Assembly (NCBI GenBank): GCA_026004615.1
Contig: BPJM01000001.1
Span: 377,482 to 441,481, forward strand
Direction of reading: 5' to 3'
Length of the DNA stretch: 64,000 bases
Source: Planctomycetota bacterium
Lineage (GTDB): Bacteria > Planctomycetota > J058 > J103
This document shows positions 1-9,964 of this stretch, one piece after another (positions within the stretch are counted from its first letter, which is position 1; every line of letters begins with the position of its first letter). Under the pieces are notes generated by a model. The model did no database searches and was not told the origin of the DNA. It saw nothing but the letters and a program-made list of their open reading frames with translations. The translations under genes and the position numbers were made by a program.

Positions 1-295
1 GTTCCTTGTAGGTGGCGAACACGCCCGCGCGCACCGGCCGGCCGAGCGGCGGCACCGCCCGCAGCCGCGCGGCGCCCCCGGCGTCCGCCGTTCCCGGCGG
101 CGACGCAGGCACCTCGACGTCGTCCAGCGCTTCGGGCTCGGCTGCCGGCCCGCCCGGCGGTGCCGCCGGCAGCCCCGCGTGCGAGGCGGCCGCACCGCGG
201 CCCTCGCGCACCGAGCCCCCGTCCCCCTCGCCGGCGCCACAGACCAGGCGCGCGCTCTCCGGCCGCCCCGGAACGTCATCGCTCATCGCTGCCAT
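1..295 (-). CDS. Partial hypothetical protein, N-terminal part only
   Basis: The reading frame starts at ATG 295 or ATG 286 and runs off the left edge without a stop. It overlaps the last codons of the phosphopantetheinyl transferase gene, so the two are probably co-transcribed. The roughly 95 visible residues are rich in Ala, Gly, Pro and acidic residues, as in a disordered N-terminal tail, and no domain is recognisable. The last residues seen read GVFATYKE. I do not recognise the family. Overlap with the upstream gene and the proline/alanine-rich composition typical of this genome support coding in this frame. Confidence 0.4.
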   Translation of the reverse strand, partial: MAAMSDDVPGRPESARLVCGAGEGDGGSVREGRGAAASHAGLPAAPPGGPAAEPEALDDVEVPASPPGTADAGGAARLRAVPPLGRPVRAGVFATYKE

Positions 296-1004
296 GATAG
301 CACCCGCTGCCCCCGCCGCAGGCGCGCACCCGTACCGTGGCGAGCAGATGCCCCTGCAGGCGATACCACCGGCCCTCGACCTCGAACGGCCCCTCGCCGC
401 GCGCCAGCCACAGCCGCACCACCGCACCGCCCTCCGGCCGAAGCTCGACCTCGGCCTCCTGGAAGCCCACGAAGCGCTCGACGAACGGATCCAGCGCCTT
501 GTACAGCGCCTCCTTGAGCGCGAAGCGGAGCACGGTCGCCTCCCACGCCTGGGCGGCGCCGAGCCCGGCGAGCCCCGCCCGCTCCCGCTCGGTGAGCACC
601 CGCCTCGCCACCGCCGGCCGCGGCGGCGCCAGCGCCTCCACGTCCACCCCCAGCCGCCAGCCCCCGGCCGCGCGGGCGGCGAGCGCGACCGCCAGCCGCT
701 CCTTGTGGCTGATCGATCCCACCACGCCCGGGGGCAGCGCCGGCGCCCCGCGCGCGGTGCTGCCCACCGCCTGGCGTGGCACCCCCAGGTGCCCGAGCGC
801 CGCCGCCATCGCCAGCCGCCCCCCGACCCAGCCGGCCCGCCGCGCCGGCCCCAGCGCCAGCGCCGCCGCCCGCTCGGCCGGCTCCAGCCGCGCCAGCACC
901 GCGGGCGGTACCTCGGCCCCGCCGCCGGGCAGCCGCACCCCGGCGCACACCCCGTGCTCCAGCTCTCGCAGCCAGGCGAGGGCGAACGGCTCCGGCCCGC
1001 TCAC
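276..1004 (-). CDS. 4'-phosphopantetheinyl transferase, Sfp/EntD-like
   Basis: This 242-residue protein should move the phosphopantetheine arm of coenzyme A onto a serine of a carrier protein (acyl, peptidyl or aryl carrier), in the cytoplasm. Family motifs appear in order: GSISHKE in the middle, GVDVE (metal-binding Asp and Glu) and FALKEALYKAL, the equivalent of the usual F-x-x-KE-x-x-x-K. The N-terminal region contains the RxxxRxAxx-type substrate segment as WVGGRLAMAAALG. The start is GTG 1004, which overlaps the TGA of the FHA gene upstream (GTGA), suggesting translational coupling. No polyketide or peptide synthetase lies in the window, so the carrier protein served is unknown. The family is clear; the exact substrate is not. 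Confidence 0.85.
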   Translation of the reverse strand: MSGPEPFALAWLRELEHGVCAGVRLPGGGAEVPPAVLARLEPAERAAALALGPARRAGWVGGRLAMAAALGHLGVPRQAVGSTARGAPALPPGVVGSISHKERLAVALAARAAGGWRLGVDVEALAPPRPAVARRVLTERERAGLAGLGAAQAWEATVLRFALKEALYKALDPFVERFVGFQEAEVELRPEGGAVVRLWLARGEGPFEVEGRWYRLQGHLLATVRVRACGGGSGCYHGSDER

Positions 1005-1733
1005 CCCATCGCCACCAGGATGCGCGTGTCGCCGAACGCGATCACGTCGCAGTTGGACAGCTCCGCCTGTTCCACCCGGGCGTTGTTGACGAAGGTGCCG
1101 TTCTTGCTCATGCAGTCGCGCACGAACAGCCGGCCGTCCTCCCAGACGATCTGCGCCTGGGTCACGGAGGCCCCGGGATCGTGCACCTGGAAGACGTTGT
1201 GCGCACCCCGTCCGATCGTCACCGGCTCGGCGCCGACCGGCATGCCGCGGCCGCGATCCGGACCGGCGACGCAGATCAGGAACGCCTGGATGCCGGGTGC
1301 CTGCAGCTCCTTGTAGATCGCGCTCAGGCTGGGGATCGCATGCGCCTTCTGATCGGCGACGAACTGCCGCGCCACGGTGGATTCCGCCTCCCCGGCGGGC
1401 ATGCGTATCGACCTGGTGCGGGCCGGGCGGCGGGGAGTACTGCGCGCGCGCCCTGGGCGAGCGCCCCCGGCCGGAGCGGCTCGCCCGCGGCCCCCCGCCG
1501 GCACGGCGCCGCCCTGCGCTTCCCCACACGCCCGCCCGGCCGCCTCCTTGCGCGCGCCCGGGCGGGCCCGGCCCAGCCACAGCAGCGCCGCCCCCGCTGG
1601 CGGCGCCCGCGGCGGCGATGAGCCCGCCCGTGGCGGACAGGCCGACCGCGATCAGGGTCATGCCGCTGGCCAGCCCCGCGGACAGCACCACCACCCCTGC
1701 CAACCCGACCGGGTCCAGCACCATGCGCCGCAC
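1001..1733 (-). CDS. Membrane-anchored FHA-domain protein (first copy), frame disrupted
   Basis: The C-terminal 110 residues form an FHA domain, which binds phosphothreonine peptides: TIGRGAHNVFQVHD, then the loop MSKNGTFVNN and a final strand CDVIAFGDTRILVAMG. Before it comes a short conserved stretch, AIYKELQAPGIQAFLICVAG. The N-terminus, from ATG 1733, is a hydrophobic hairpin (LAGVVVLSAGLASGMTLIAV) followed by a basic, proline-rich linker. The two parts lie in different frames and join somewhere between 1400 and 1560, inside the low-complexity linker. I read this as one membrane protein with its FHA domain in the cytoplasm, broken by a probable sequencing indel. It is paralogous to the next FHA gene and stops against the phosphopantetheinyl transferase start. 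Confidence 0.7.
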
Positions 1734-1896
1734 CCCTTCCCCGCACCCGCCGGCGGCACGCCTCGCCGTCTCGCCCCAGTCAAGCGGAGCGCCGCGCGCG
1801 CTGTCAAGGTGCCGAGCCCGGCCGCCGCCTCTCTTGGAACCGCAGCGCCGGATCAGGCGGCGGCGCGCCGGCGCGCACCGCCGGCACCGAGCCGCC

Positions 1897-2722
1897 TCAG
1901 CTCGGAAGCACAGCGAGGATCCGCGTCGAACCGAAACCGATCACGTCGCAATTCTCCAGCACCTGGCGCGTGACCCGCCGGTTGTTCACGAAGGTGCCGT
2001 TGTTGCTGTCCTCGTCGATGAGCACCACGCGGTCGCCCTCCCGCCGCACCGCCGCCTGCATCGGGGAGACCGCCTGCATCCGGGAGACCGCGCCGTCGCG
2101 CAGCCGGAAGATGTTCTGCACCCCGCGCCCGATGGTGATCGGCTGGTCGCGCACCGCGAGCCCACGCCCGCGATCCGGTCCCGCCACCACGACGACGTAG
2201 CCGTGGATCCCCGGGGAGCCTGCAGCTCCTTGTAGATCGCCCCCGGACTCGGCACCGCGTGCGCCTGCTGGTCGGGCTCGAAGCCCTGTGCGATCGTGGC
2301 CTCGGCCCAGTCGCCGCAGGCAGGGAGCGCGGCACCCGGCGCGGGGGTCTCCATCTGCGCGCGGGCAGACGGCGGGTCGCGAGGCGGCGGGAGCAGCGCC
2401 GCCCCCGGGCAGCGGCGCCGGCGCGGCGCCGTACCCGGTAGCGGCCGGCGCCGGGGGGGCCCCGTGCGCGCCCGGCGATGGACCCCTGGCCAGTGCTGGC
2501 TGCGGGCCGGCCGGCGCGCCCGCCCGCCGGCCGCGTCCCAGCGCCATCAGCGCTGCCGCCAGGACCAGGCCGCCCGCCGCGAAGCCCACCCCGATCTCCG
2601 GCCCCCGTACCAGGGGAGCCAGCGGCTCGCGCGTGGCGGGCAGCGCGAGCAGCACCAGCGCCGCCCCACCAGCCGAGGCCCGCCCCCGCCAGGACGAGTC
2701 CCGCTCCGCGTGCGATTCCCAC
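1897..2722 (-). CDS. Membrane-anchored FHA-domain protein (second copy), frame disrupted
   Basis: This has the same architecture as the neighbouring copy: GTG start at 2722 behind a GGAGGGCGGAG ribosome-binding site, two hydrophobic segments (the second is GVGFAAGGLVLAAALMALG), a long Pro/Ala linker, the motif AIYKELQAP and a C-terminal FHA domain (PITIGRGVQNIFRLRD, then DSNNGTFVNNRRV, then CDVIGFGSTRILAVLPS). One frame change is needed near 2600 and another near 2216 in a GC-rich run. The FHA domain carries a six-residue direct duplication (SRMQAVSPMQA), encoded by an 18-bp tandem repeat. Likely role: phosphothreonine-dependent scaffold at the inner membrane. No kinase is visible in the window. 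Confidence 0.7.
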
Positions 2723-2786
2723 CTCCGCCCTCCGACCGCGCGCAGTCGCTTGCCCTGCGGGCAGGCGACCAACCCCGGGCCCGGGT

Positions 2787-4198
2787 CACCCCCCCACCCC
2801 CCGCGCCGCCCGACCCGGGCGTTCCACGCCCCGCGCTGCCCGCACCGGCCTGCCCGGCCGCCGCAGCGGGCGGCTCCAGCCCCAGCACCCGCGCGGCGAA
2901 CCGATTCAGCAGCGTGCCGCGCGGATCGAGCCGCGCGCGGATCGCCGCGAACCGCTCCAGGCCGGGCAGCCGGCGCCGCAGCTCGGCGTGCGGCATCGCG
3001 AACTGCTTGCCCCAGTGCGGCCGCCCGTCCAGCGCCGCCATCGTCTCCTCGAACGCCGCGAACCACTGCGCGGTCGCGCGGCCCGGGGCGCCCCCGGCCA
3101 CGATCATGCAGCTCGGGCGCCCGTAGCACGGACTCATGAGCGCACGGTCGGCGGCGACGAAGCGCACCTCGACCACGAATCCCACCCGCAACCGCTCCGC
3201 CGCGATGCGCGCGTGCAGCCGCTCGAGCGCCTGCACGGTCCGCTCGCAGGGGATCGCGTACTCGACCTCGAGGTGCCGCGGCGGCATCGGGATCGTCAAC
3301 ACCTCGGGCGCCGCCGCCACGCGCTCGCGCGGCCGGAAGTAGGTGCGGGCGACCAGCCGGTGGATCGCCGGGATGCGCTCCGGATGGAGCCGGCCTTGGC
3401 GCAGCAGCGTCGCGAACACCGCCGCGAGCAGCCGCGACTGCTCCCAACGCTGGCGCAGCGCGCCGCTACGCGCCGGCGGCTGCTCGGTCCGGTCGTAGCG
3501 GAACACCTGCACCACGTCGGCCTGGGGCAACCACCACAGCTTGACGTACTCGTGCTGCTCGAGCCAGCCCGCCAGGCTGGGCCAGCGCCTCGCTGAAGCC
3601 GCAGGGCGCCGCCCGCTCGCGCAACCGGAACGCGGGCACACAGGCGAGCGTGACCTGCGTGACCGCCCCCAGACAGCCCAGGTGCACGCGCGCCGCCGCG
3701 AGCAGCTCCCCCTCGCCCCCGCCCTCGCGCAGCTCGATCGCCTCGCCGGACGGGGTGAGCAGCCTGAGCCCGCGCACGAAGCTGGAGAGGTTGCCGAGCC
3801 GCAGCCCGGTGCCGTGGGTGCCGGTGGCGATCGCGCCGGCGACGCTCTGGGCGGCGATCGAGCCCAGGTTCGGCAGCGCGAGCCCCTGCGCCGCCAGGGC
3901 GCGCACCAGCGCCGCGAGCCGGATGCCGCCCTCGACCGTGACCGTGCCGGCCTGGTGATCGATGGCGAGCACGCGGTCCATGCCGCTCGAGGCTCACCAG
4001 ATGGCCGCTGGTGCAGGCGATGTCGCTCCAGGAGTGCCCGGCGCCGGCGAGGCGCACGCGCTCGCCGGCGCGCGCCGCCGCGCGCAGCACCGCCGCCAGC
4101 TCCCTCTCGTCCCGCGGCCGGTGCACCGCCCGCGGCGCGCAGCGCTGGTTGCCGGCCCAGTTGCGGAAGCGGTGGCGGCCGCGCTGCTCGCCGGCCAT
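2787..4198 (-). CDS. FAD-linked oxidoreductase, D-arabinono-1,4-lactone oxidase-like, frame disrupted
   Basis: This VAO-type flavoprotein probably oxidises a sugar lactone or polyol. The N-terminal FAD-binding half reads RNWAGNQRCAPRAVHRPRDE, GAGHSWSDIACTSGHL and GSIAAQSVAGAIATGTHGTG, the last typical of the pyrophosphate-binding loop. The C-terminal ALO half has the family signature RPHWGKQFAM and the terminal LDPRGTLLNRFAARVLGL. The start is ATG 4198 (MAGEQRGRHRFRNW). Two frame changes are needed, near 3980 and 3585. The C-terminus runs into a G-rich stretch, and I place the stop at 2787 assuming an indel there, so the exact end is uncertain. The fold is clear; the substrate is not. Confidence 0.72.
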
Positions 4199-4547
4199 GA
4201 TGGTCCCCCTCCGCGCACGCCTCCGATGATAGCCATCCGCCCGCCGGCCCGCCGGGCGGCGCCGCCGCGGCGTGGCGGCGCCCGGCCGGGGCCGGCCAGC
4301 AGCCGGCGCGGGTGGGCCGCCGTGCCGCCGCCGATCTCGCACACGGCGGCGGCGCTGCTGCCCGGGCAGCAGGAGCCGAACCGGAGCGCAGTGGGCCTCC
4401 TCCGCTTCGGCGGGCCGGCGCGGCATCCGGCCGGCACCGCCCTCGGCCGTGCGCTCGCCGTCCCGGGCCCGGCTCCGCCGGCACCGCCCTTCCCCCGGCG
4501 CCCGGCGCCGCTAAGATGGCCCCTTCTTTGGGAGCGCCACCAGCCGC
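4199..4547. other. Divergent intergenic region, about 350 bp
   Basis: Very G+C-rich DNA between the flavoprotein gene (minus) and the MFS gene (plus). A TAAGAT hexamer around 4511 could be a -10 element for the MFS gene, but I see no convincing -35 partner. The open frames here are short, arginine/proline-rich and antisense-like, so I call no gene. Confidence 0.35.
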
Positions 4548-6037
4548 ATGAGCCGCCAGCACGAGCAGGCCGAGCCCACGAGCAGCGCCACCACCGCGCC
4601 CCCCGCGCCCGCCGCCACCGGCGGCACCGCGCCGCCCGCGCTCCCGCCGGGCGAACCCGGGCGCAGCCTCCGCCACTCGGTCTGGGACGGCTGCGCGCAC
4701 GCGGTGATGCTCGGCTGCGGGGAGGCGTACCTGGCGGCGTTCGCGATCTTCCTCGGCGCCGGCGCCCTCGAGCTGGGGCTGCTCGCCTCGCTGCCGCTGC
4801 TGGCCGCGGCGCTGGCGCAGCTGCTGACCGTGGCGCTGCTCGATCGGCTCTCGCGCCGCCGGCCGCTGGTGCTCGCTCCGGCGCTGGCGCAGGCGCTGGC
4901 CTGGGCACCGATGGCAGCCCTGCCACTCGCCCTGCCCGCCTGCGGCCCGTGGCTGCTCTTGGGAACGGCGCTGCTGTACTTCGCGCTCGGGGGCCTGATC
5001 GCCCCGGCGTGGAACTCCTGGATCGGGGACCTGGTCCCGCCCGCCGAGCGCGGCTCGCTGGTTCGGCCACCGCGACCGGCTGCGCACCATCTGCCAGCTC
5101 GGGGCGCTGCTCGCCGGCGGCGGCATGCTCGCCGCCGGCCGGCGACTCGGAATGGAGGCAGCGGGCTTCGCCGCCGCCTTCGGCACCGCGCTGCTGGCGC
5201 GGCTGGTCTCCTCCTGGCACCTGGCGCGCCAGTTCGAGCCCCCCTATCGCCCGCCGGTGCACACCGAGCGGTTCGGCTTCCGCGAGTTCTTGCGGCGCGC
5301 GCGCGATCCCGCAGAGCAACTTCGGCCGCTTCGCCCACTACCAGGCCGCGCTCATGGTCGCCACCCACCTGGCGGCGCCGTTCTTCTCGCTCTACATGCT
5401 GCGCGACCTCGGGTTCAACTACGTGGCGTTCACCGCCGCCGCCACCGCCATGGTGCTGGCCCAGGTGCTGGTGCTGCGGAGCTGGGGCCGGCTGGCCGAC
5501 CGCTTCGGCAGCCGGCGCATCCTGGCGGTGTGCGGGCTGGTGGTCTCGCTCACGCCCTGGCTGTGGCTGATCTCGCCGCGCCTGGAGGCGGTGCTCTGCT
5601 ACCAGGTGGTGAGCGGGGTCGGCTGGGCGGGCTTCAACCTCGCGGCGGCGAACTTTCTGTTCGACAGCGTGAGCCCTCCCAAGCGCGCCCGCTGCGTCGC
5701 CTACTCCTCCATCCTCACCCATGCGGGGGTGCTGGCCGGCGCGCTGCTGGGCGGGGTGCTGGCTCCGCTGGTGCCGCAGCGGATCGCGCTGGGCGGCTGG
5801 GAGCTGGAGCTGCGCTCGCCGCTGCTGGTGTTGTTCGCGCTGTCGGGGGCGCTACGGCTGGCGGTCTCGCTCTACTACCTGCCGCGCATCCGCGAGGTGC
5901 GCCCGGGCGTGGAGCCCTCCACCCACTGGCAGGTGATCTACCACGTGACCGGGCTGGCGGCGATCCGCGGGCTCCGGTTCTCGATCTTCACCGGCAACGG
6001 CGGGCCCGCGCGGACTCAGAACCACCACTCGGCCTGA
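4548..6037 (+). CDS. MFS transporter, frame disrupted
   Basis: This is a twelve-helix-type major facilitator permease of about 500 residues in the inner membrane. A 45-residue Pro/Ala-rich N-terminal tail precedes helices such as AYLAAFAIFLGAGALELGLL. The loop LLDRLSRRRPLVLAP and, in the second half, the loop GRLADRFGSRRIL match the MFS A-type cytoplasmic motif. Reading moves between frames near 5060 and near 5310, both at GC-rich positions, and motifs continue on each side, so the gene is probably intact in the organism. The substrate cannot be told. The 3' end overlaps the convergent porin gene by 22 bp. ATG 4548 is the first plausible start. Confidence 0.75.
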
Positions 6038-7671
6038 AAGCCGAACACCGCGCTCTGGGCGTCGGGCTCGCCGGCGAGCCGCCGGCTGGCGATCAGGCGC
6101 GCGCCCCGGTCGAGCCAGCGGCCGCCCGCGAACGCATACAGCGCCGGGCGCGCGTACGGACCGCGCCCGGCGGCCACCCCGAGCAGCACCGTCAGCGAGG
6201 CGAGCTGGCCGAACTCCTCATCCCCCGTCTCGGGGAAGATGCCGTTGGGACGGCGTCCCTCCCACACCCCCTCCAGTCCGAACCGGAACCACTCGCCGAG
6301 GTAGACCTCCGGCCGCAGCGCCAGCGCGAACTGGTCGTGGTCGTCGCGATCCGCGTTCGGATCGGCGTCGATGAACCGCTGCCAGTACCCGCCCCAGTGC
6401 AGCCCCCACCAGCCGCCGAAGTGCGCCCCGCCGGCGGCGAGCCGGAGCTTCCAGGCCTCGGTCACCGTCAGGTCGGTGTCGAAGCCGAACGGCACCTCCA
6501 GCTCGTCGAACGCCCCCAGGCCGCGCATGTAGGTCGCGAACAGCCGCGCGAAGCTCTGCGGTCCGTACTCCAGGCCGATCTGCGCGCCCAGGAGCCAGCC
6601 GTGGTCATCGGGCAAGCGCTCGGTCTGGACCCCGTCCGGCAGCCGCCGCCTGGCCGCGGGCACGAAGGTGAACTCCCCGTGCGCCTTCACCAGCCAGCCG
6701 CCGCCCGGCTCCCAGCGCCAGGTCGCCGAGGCGGTGAGCCGGTTGCGGTCGAGGAACACCGCCTGCCGGACCCCGACCGCGTCCTCGAGCGGGATCTCGA
6801 TCCGCTGGAAGAAAAACGGCGGCTCGCCGGCGGTGAGCCGGTTGAAGCCGGCATGCAGCTGCAGGCGGTGCTGCGCGGCGAGCTGCCAGGCGACCCCGCC
6901 GCCGAGCGTGTTCTGGTCGTCGAGCGGCCAGAAGTCGAGCAGGTAGATGTCGTCGCCGCGGTACATGCGCGCGCCCATCCAGAGCGCCAGCCGCTCGGTC
7001 GGCGTGATCTCGGCGAACAGCTCGCGGATCGCGATGCGCGCATCGAAGTCCGCGTCGAAGGCGAAGATCTTCTCGTCGGCGGCGACCGTGGTCTTGATGA
7101 GCACCGGCAGCTCGGCGATGCGGTCGCGGTAGAAAAAGTGCAGCTCCTGGTAGGAGAGCTTGGACAGCCGCGGGCGGAAATCCACGATGTCGAGCAGCGG
7201 TGCGCCGTCCAGCTCCTCGTCGACGAGCAGGCCCGCCCGGCCGTACGAGCCGAAGCCGAACCGCGAGGCCGCCGGCGGCTGGATCTGCGGCCAGGCGGAC
7301 TCCAGCAGCCGCGGCGGCGGGGGCGGCACACCGGGCTGCGCCTCGGGAAAGGGCGAGGTGTCCGCGCCGCGCCCGGGCGGCGGTGCCGGCCGCTCCGCGG
7401 GCGGGGGCTCGCCCGGCGCGGCGGCTCCCGGCGGGCCCTCGCCGCGCCGCACCCGCGGCACCAGCGGCTCGAACTCGGTGCCGCACTGCGGGCAGACCAG
7501 CTCCAGCGCCCCGACCGGCGCGCGGCACTCCGGGCAGTAGAACCCCGGCGCCTGGGCCGCGCGCGAGCCGGCGGCGGCGGGCGCAGCCGGCTGCTGCGCC
7601 TGGAGCGCGCCCGCTGCCAGCAGGCACAGGATCAGCGCGAGGCTGCCGCCTCGCAGGGGCATCCGGCCCAT
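6016..7671 (-). CDS. Outer-membrane carbohydrate porin-like protein with N-terminal zinc ribbon
   Basis: This 551-residue exported protein has a Sec signal peptide (LALILCLLAAGALQAQ). Directly after it comes a four-cysteine zinc-ribbon-like element, CPEC-x12-CPQCG, then a Pro/Gly-rich linker to about residue 105. The rest is a series of alternating amphipathic strands ending in AEWWF, with the aromatic terminus expected of an outer-membrane beta-barrel. Segments such as GFGSYGRAGLLVDEELDG and the Trp/Gly/Tyr-rich C-terminus resemble maltoporin (LamB)-like porins. Its position beside glucoamylase, amylase and a maltose-type ABC importer supports dextrin uptake. The start is ATG 7671, and the gene may be co-transcribed with the GH15 gene 68 bp upstream. 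The barrel call is firm; the LamB assignment is tentative. Confidence 0.62.
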   Translation of the reverse strand: MGRMPLRGGSLALILCLLAAGALQAQQPAAPAAAGSRAAQAPGFYCPECRAPVGALELVCPQCGTEFEPLVPRVRRGEGPPGAAAPGEPPPAERPAPPPGRGADTSPFPEAQPGVPPPPPRLLESAWPQIQPPAASRFGFGSYGRAGLLVDEELDGAPLLDIVDFRPRLSKLSYQELHFFYRDRIAELPVLIKTTVAADEKIFAFDADFDARIAIRELFAEITPTERLALWMGARMYRGDDIYLLDFWPLDDQNTLGGGVAWQLAAQHRLQLHAGFNRLTAGEPPFFFQRIEIPLEDAVGVRQAVFLDRNRLTASATWRWEPGGGWLVKAHGEFTFVPAARRRLPDGVQTERLPDDHGWLLGAQIGLEYGPQSFARLFATYMRGLGAFDELEVPFGFDTDLTVTEAWKLRLAAGGAHFGGWWGLHWGGYWQRFIDADPNADRDDHDQFALALRPEVYLGEWFRFGLEGVWEGRRPNGIFPETGDEEFGQLASLTVLLGVAAGRGPYARPALYAFAGGRWLDRGARLIASRRLAGEPDAQSAVFGFQAEWWF

Positions 7672-7739
7672 GGGGTGCGCGCCTCGCCCGTGCCCGCTCC
7701 GCCTCTCTGCCTTCCAGCCCGGCGCGCCGCGCGCGCCCG

Positions 7740-9932
7740 CTAGCGCCCCGCCAGGTCGAACTGCGCCAGCACCCAGGCGCCGGCGCCGAAGCCCACCATC
7801 GGCACCTCGCCGGCATAGGCGCTGGAGTGCTCGTCGTACAGCTCCGGGATCAGCCCCGCGTTGCGCACCGCCTGCGCCGTCACCCACTCGAGCAGCTGCG
7901 CGGCGCGCGCGCGCTCGCCCACCCGCGCGAAGGCGCTCGCAACCCGCAGGTCGATCACCACCCACTCCTGCCGGTCGTACCAGTTGTCCGGGCCGTAGCT
8001 GCGCGCATCATCGTTGCGCAGATAGCCGGGCGAGCGCAGCGGCCAGGGCCTGAGCCAGCGATCGAGCGCCGCGAGCGTGCCGGTGGCGAGCGGGGAGTGC
8101 GGCGGCACCACCTCGAAGTTGATCGCCTCGACGGCGCTCCCATCCATGGCGTAATCGATCCCCAGCCGCCGCTCCTCCACCGAGCCGGCGATCGCCTGCT
8201 CGCCGGCCATGACCAGCTCGCGCACGATCCCCGCCCGCAGCCGCGCGGCCGCGTCCCGCCAGCGGCTCTCCAGCTGCGGCTCGCCCATGCGGGCCGCCAT
8301 GCGCGCGGCGTGCTCCAGCCCGTGCGCGGCGCAGATGGAACTGTAGGCGAACTGGCGGGCACCGTCGGGCGAGCCCGGCGCCGGGTAGAGGTGCCGCTCC
8401 CAGATGGAGCTGTCGGCGCGCAACAGATCGTTGGGCTCGATCAGCCCGAGCAGCACCTCGGCGATCCCATCGCGCACCGCCGGCCAGTGCTGCTGCAACA
8501 GCGCCGGATCGCCGCCCTGCTCCAGATACGTCCCCAGCGCCCACAGCACCAGCCCGAAGTTGTCGAGCTCGATGTTGGGGCCGTTGCCGTTGTCATCCGA
8601 CTCCTCGGTGCCGTCCCCGTAATAGCGCGCCACCGAGATCCGGTACGGCCGCCCGATCCAGCCCTGGTACTGCCCGGCGCGCCCCTCCAGCATGAAGCGC
8701 AGCCCGGCCTGCGCCTCTTCGAGGTGACCGGCCGCGGCGAGCGCGGCGATCGCGTAGCTGGCGTCGCGCGGCCAGCAGATGTTCCACTTGCCGGGCGGCA
8801 GCGAGGCGAGCAGCTGCCCGCCCCAGGGCGCCGGCTCGCGGCACTGGCCCATCTTGAGGATGGCGGTCGACTGGCGGAACACGCGCAGCTCGTCCGCCCC
8901 CAGCCCCCGCGGCAACCGCTCGCGCGCGTGGAAGGCGTCCCACCAGCGCCGCTCGCGCGCGAGCAGCTGCGGCGGATCGAGCCCGCCGGCGAAACCCGCG
9001 GCCTCGGCCCGCAGCGCCGCCTCGTCGCCGTCCTCCCGCAGCGCGATGAGCACGCCCCACCACGCCTCGGCGCCGGGCGCGAGCGCGCCCCCGGCCGCTG
9101 CTGCGAGCTCGCGCTCCAGCCCGCACACCACCCCGTCGGCGTTCAGCGGCCAGCTCCGGTCGGGCAGCGGCATGCCCGCCGGCACCAGACCCTGGGGGTC
9201 ATCGGCGCTGCCGGCGGTGGCGATCGCCCAGCCATCCAGCCCGCCCAGCGCCTGGTAGATCACCCGGCGGCCGGTGCCGGTGCGTCCCTCCATCACGAAG
9301 CCGGCATCCTGGAACGCCCATTCGGCGCTCGCATCGGCCCCGCCCCCCAGCGCGAGCTCGGCGCGCAGCACCAGGGCCCCACCGCTCAGCGGCGTCCCGC
9401 TCTCGTTGACGGCGCGCACCAGCAGCGCCACCGCGTGGCGCGCGCCTTCCATGGGCGCGAAGGCGTAGGTCTCCAGCCGCAGTCCGGCTGCGCGCTGCAC
9501 CGCGTAGGCGATGCCGGTGCCCTCCAGATAGCCCCAGTCGGCGAGCGGCACCGCGCTCAGCCACTGCCCGCCCGCCCCGGTGCGCACTCCGAACTCGACC
9601 CGCCGCGCGAGCTCGGGCACCGGCTCGCCGGGCCGCCGCACCGCATACAGGTGCGGGCGCAGCACCGTGAGCGCGCGGGCCTGCAGATCGTAGGCCGCCG
9701 CGGCGTAGCCGTTGGACAGGGCCAGCGCCTGCAGGCTGGTGCGCGCCTGGTAGCCGGCGGCGGGTCCCGGCCGGGGGTTGCCGACCGCCGAGCCGCTGCC
9801 GCCGCCGCACCCGGCGGCCCACGGCGCGCCCACTGCGGCCAGGACTGCGCTCGCCACCGCCAGTGCAGGGCGGAGCGCCCGCCGCGCCGCGCGCCGCCGC
9901 CCCGCCCCCAGCCCGCTCGCCGGCCCGCGCAT
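7740..9932 (-). CDS. Glucoamylase-like GH15 lipoprotein
   Basis: This 730-residue lipoprotein has an arginine-rich n-region, a hydrophobic core (ALAVASAVLAAVGAPWAAG) and a lipobox Cys, so it should be exported and membrane-anchored. An N-terminal beta-sandwich region (residues about 55-340) precedes an (alpha/alpha)6 catalytic domain with GKWNICWPRDASYAIAAL, SSIWERHLYPAP, DYAMDGSAVEAIN and the C-terminal IPELYDEHSS, which fit GH15 glucoamylases and glucodextranases. It would release glucose from alpha-glucan ends in the periplasm or at the surface. It is transcribed divergently from the GH13 amylase, with a good sigma70-like promoter just upstream. Preferred linkage (alpha-1,4 or alpha-1,6) cannot be decided. 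Confidence 0.85.
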   Translation of the reverse strand: MRGPASGLGAGRRRAARRALRPALAVASAVLAAVGAPWAAGCGGGSGSAVGNPRPGPAAGYQARTSLQALALSNGYAAAAYDLQARALTVLRPHLYAVRRPGEPVPELARRVEFGVRTGAGGQWLSAVPLADWGYLEGTGIAYAVQRAAGLRLETYAFAPMEGARHAVALLVRAVNESGTPLSGGALVLRAELALGGGADASAEWAFQDAGFVMEGRTGTGRRVIYQALGGLDGWAIATAGSADDPQGLVPAGMPLPDRSWPLNADGVVCGLERELAAAAGGALAPGAEAWWGVLIALREDGDEAALRAEAAGFAGGLDPPQLLARERRWWDAFHARERLPRGLGADELRVFRQSTAILKMGQCREPAPWGGQLLASLPPGKWNICWPRDASYAIAALAAAGHLEEAQAGLRFMLEGRAGQYQGWIGRPYRISVARYYGDGTEESDDNGNGPNIELDNFGLVLWALGTYLEQGGDPALLQQHWPAVRDGIAEVLLGLIEPNDLLRADSSIWERHLYPAPGSPDGARQFAYSSICAAHGLEHAARMAARMGEPQLESRWRDAAARLRAGIVRELVMAGEQAIAGSVEERRLGIDYAMDGSAVEAINFEVVPPHSPLATGTLAALDRWLRPWPLRSPGYLRNDDARSYGPDNWYDRQEWVVIDLRVASAFARVGERARAAQLLEWVTAQAVRNAGLIPELYDEHSSAYAGEVPMVGFGAGAWVLAQFDLAGR

Positions 9933-9964
9933 CGGGACCTCCCCCGTTCGCCGGAAGGAAAGCG

